From contig CAMHDT010000004.1 of NCBI GenBank assembly GCA_946183985.1, positions 1 to 45,434 on the forward strand: a stretch of 45,434 nt of DNA. Direction: 5' to 3'. Both the position numbers and the translations under genes were made by a program. Position 1 is the stretch's first letter. Every line of letters starts with the position of its first letter. The notes under the pieces were generated by a model. That model had not been told where the DNA came from, ran no database searches, and saw nothing but the letters and a program-made list of their open reading frames with translations. Shown here in pieces: positions 44,098 to 45,434 of the stretch. This DNA comes from an uncultured Prevotella sp. (lineage in GTDB: Bacteria > Bacteroidota > Bacteroidia > Bacteroidales > Bacteroidaceae).

Positions 44098-44991
44098 TTA
44101 ATGGTTTATTGTTAAATAGCGCCCAATACGATACAGGTTGAACACCTTTAGTGAGGGGTGCTGTGAGCATAGGTTTTTGCGTTCTGCGCACTCCACGCAG
44201 CGGTGAAGCATGCGGAGCATCCATCGCACAATGCCCAGATGGATGTTGTCGTTCAGCGTGATGAGTTGCGAGAAGCCGCGCAGGTCGGTCCTGAACGTAT
44301 AGAGCGTCTGCAGACTGCGGTCTATCTTGTCCATATAGTCGGCGTTGGACTCAAAGTCGGTCATCACGGTGGGATTGTCAATGTGGTGCATCTCAATGCC
44401 GTTCTTCTTCAGTTGTTTGCCAAAGAGCACATCCTCATAGCCGCTCTTCTTGAAACGCTCGTCGAACCGGCATTGCTGCATGATGCGGCGCTCAATCATA
44501 AAGTTGGTGGAGCGGAAACTGTGATAGGGGCGCTTCTGGCGCATCTCTGCCGTATGATTGGGCTCGCAGGCCTTCTCATACAGATAGCGAAGGTTGCCTT
44601 TGGGGCCTTGGGCAATGACTATACCGCCGTTCACCACCCCCTGATGGTCGCAGTCCATGTAATTGTCGATGAAATCGCTGCTGGCAATCTCCATGTCGCA
44701 GTCGAGAAACAGCATCCATTCGTAGCGGCTCTCGTCGGCCAGGAAGTTGCGTGTGGCGGCGCTGCCCGTGTTGGTCTCTTTCTCAATGAACCTGCAGTGG
44801 GGCATCTGGGCTATTGCACGGTTCGCCTCAATGGCAGCCGTGTGAGGGGAATGGTCGTCAGCCACAATAATCTCGTAGGCGAAGTCGCCATGAGTCTTTT
44901 CCCGTGCCTCACATTGCTTCAGCAGCCGTTCCACGATGCCTGTGCATATACTGTTGTATGCTGGTATGAGTATGGATAATTCTTGTTTCAT
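44098..44991 (-). CDS. Family 2 glycosyltransferase
   Basis: 297 residues from the ATG at 44991 (MKQELSILIPAYNS). A GT-A fold with VADDHSPH (about 45-52), ETNTGSAATRNFLAD and the DxD motif LFLDCDME (about 94-101), then a GGIVIAQGPKG acceptor region and SGYEDVLFGKQLKKNG with the catalytic acid. Donor and acceptor are unknown. The -7 box TAATTTTG ends five bases before the ATG. Confidence 0.88.
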   Translation of the reverse strand: MKQELSILIPAYNSICTGIVERLLKQCEAREKTHGDFAYEIIVADDHSPHTAAIEANRAIAQMPHCRFIEKETNTGSAATRNFLADESRYEWMLFLDCDMEIASSDFIDNYMDCDHQGVVNGGIVIAQGPKGNLRYLYEKACEPNHTAEMRQKRPYHSFRSTNFMIERRIMQQCRFDERFKKSGYEDVLFGKQLKKNGIEMHHIDNPTVMTDFESNADYMDKIDRSLQTLYTFRTDLRGFSQLITLNDNIHLGIVRWMLRMLHRCVECAERKNLCSQHPSLKVFNLYRIGRYLTINH

Positions 44992-44996
44992 CGGCA

Positions 44997-45004
44997 CAAA
45001 ATTA
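44997..45004 (-). promoter_or_regulatory. -7 box of the last glycosyltransferase gene
   Basis: TAATTTTG on the minus strand ends five bases before the ATG at 44991, so the transcript should begin at or almost at the start codon. Confidence 0.65.
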
Positions 45005-45078
45005 CAAATAAAAAGTGAAATAAGGACTCTTTTGCTCGAAAACTTTTTGAAAACTTTTTTGATGTCTACAATTTGTTT

Positions 45079-45223
45079 GTTGCAGTTGTTGCAGTGTTGC
45101 AGTTCTCAAAATAGATTATAGGAAAGTCAAAAATCAACTCTATATTTATATATATATAAATATAGAAGTTTTTTAGGGTATGAGAATAGCCTTTAGAGAA
45201 CTGCAACACTGCAACACTGCAAC
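45079..45223. repeat. Two concentric inverted repeats
   Basis: Outer arms: 45079-45107 (GTTGCAGT units ending AGTTCTC) and its complement at 45196-45223, 28-29 bp with one indel. Inner: a perfect 26-bp AT palindrome at 45140-45165 (CTATATTTATATA and its complement). The centres, 45151.5 and 45152.5, coincide. The outer arms are themselves short tandem GTTGCAGT repeats. No gene is seen from 44992 to the window end. Confidence 0.85.
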
Positions 45224-45248
45224 AGCAGAGCAGACAAATTTTTGTTAC

Positions 45249-45314
45249 ATTTTTGAAGATTTTTGTCCCTTTCGACATTAATATTTATGTGCCATTTATG
45301 GCGATTTATGTTCC
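45249..45314. repeat. Dispersed AT-rich element, right copy
   Basis: Reverse-oriented relative of 11807-12021: the 17-base block 45249-45265 and the 33-base block 45282-45314 are present in the same order as at the left copy but only 16 bases apart. Confidence 0.65.
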
Positions 45315-45342
45315 TTCAACATATAATCTTGGACGAGCCAAG

Positions 45343-45354
45343 CGACCAAGGTCG
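45343..45354. other. CGACC/GGTCG mini-hairpin in a leader
   Basis: CGACCAAGGTCG is self-complementary. It precedes the promoter at 45419 and belongs to the recurring GACC/GGTC set. Confidence 0.5.
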
Positions 45355-45418
45355 AGCGAATGAAAAATTTATGTGAAAATTTCTTGCGAAGTATTCGAGA
45401 ACCGCAATGGCAATGTTG

Positions 45419-45426
45419 TACCTTTG
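45419..45426 (+). promoter_or_regulatory. -7 box leading out of the window
   Basis: TACCTTTG matches TAnnTTTG and is followed by CACTCAAG at the end of the window. A weak ATTCG lies 21 bases upstream at the -33 position. The gene it would serve is not in the window. Confidence 0.6.
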
Positions 45427-45434
45427 CACTCAAG

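Noticed and set aside
45066-45278. 70-residue minus-strand frame at the window end
   Set aside because: It is a translation of the nested palindromes (Cys, Ile-Tyr and Thr-Ala repeats), not a protein-like sequence.

Overview
The window looks like chromosomal DNA of a Bacteroidales bacterium, most likely Prevotella or a close relative. Evidence seen directly: most intergenic starts carry the Bacteroidetes sigma-ABfr -7 box TAnnTTTG (two with a perfect TTTG-N19-TAnnTTTG) and ribosome binding sites are not apparent. Gene content agrees: a FeoA-FeoB fusion, bifunctional HisB, TamL-type lipoprotein/Omp85 protein, a BspA-like leucine-rich repeat protein with a type IX secretion-like tail, a Bacteroidetes-type RpoZ, DUF4293, DUF4421 and DUF1460 proteins. 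No rRNA, tRNA, CRISPR array, transposase or integrase was seen. About 43 protein genes are supported.

Layout. 1-110: end of a rubrerythrin-family gene. 197-1552: a lipoprotein. 1549-6344 (minus): pepD-uvrA-cdd. 6412-11109 (plus): a four-gene run of a small membrane protein, an OmpH/Skp-like lipoprotein, NhaD antiporter and FeoAB. 11110-12112: repeat-rich, with a probable pseudogene. 12113-13150 (minus): the LRR surface protein behind a long leader. 13853-15662 (minus): a membrane protein and hisB. 15897-18893 (plus): Gfo/Idh/MocA oxidoreductase, DUF4421, DUF1460. 18853-19629 (minus): flavodoxin/ferredoxin protein. 19706-21401 (plus): truA and a DMT transporter. 21411-23426 (minus): uvrB. 23551-30411 (plus): a long co-directional run bamD, rpoZ, DUF4293, engB, ABC-F ATPase, recR, membrane protein, glycosyltransferase, GNAT. 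30420-31157 (minus): TrmH-family methyltransferase, divergent from tamL and an MBL-fold hydrolase (31521-34580). 34646-42539 (minus): rpsA, clpC and hisG-hisD-hisC. 42659-43705 (plus): MltF-like transglycosylase. 43738-44991 (minus): rhaM and a glycosyltransferase. 44992-45434: no gene, but nested palindromes and a promoter pointing out of the window.

Functional themes: DNA repair (uvrA, uvrB, recR), outer-membrane biogenesis (OmpH-like, BamD, TamL), translation and ribosome assembly (rpsA, engB, truA, TrmH, ABC-F), proteostasis (clpC), iron and sodium transport, and histidine synthesis split between hisGDC and a distant hisB.

The most unusual content is non-coding. Four intergenic arrays have a strict 21-22 bp period (two helical turns) and share a GGC(A/T)C core although the units have diverged. 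Two families of 9-bp repeats occur, one of them both directly after a stop codon and in frame inside an ABC-F ATPase linker. A dispersed AT-rich element is present in opposite orientation at about 11.8-12.0 kb and 45.2-45.3 kb, the second copy beside two concentric palindromes. Several promoters sit so close to their start codons that leaderless mRNAs are likely.
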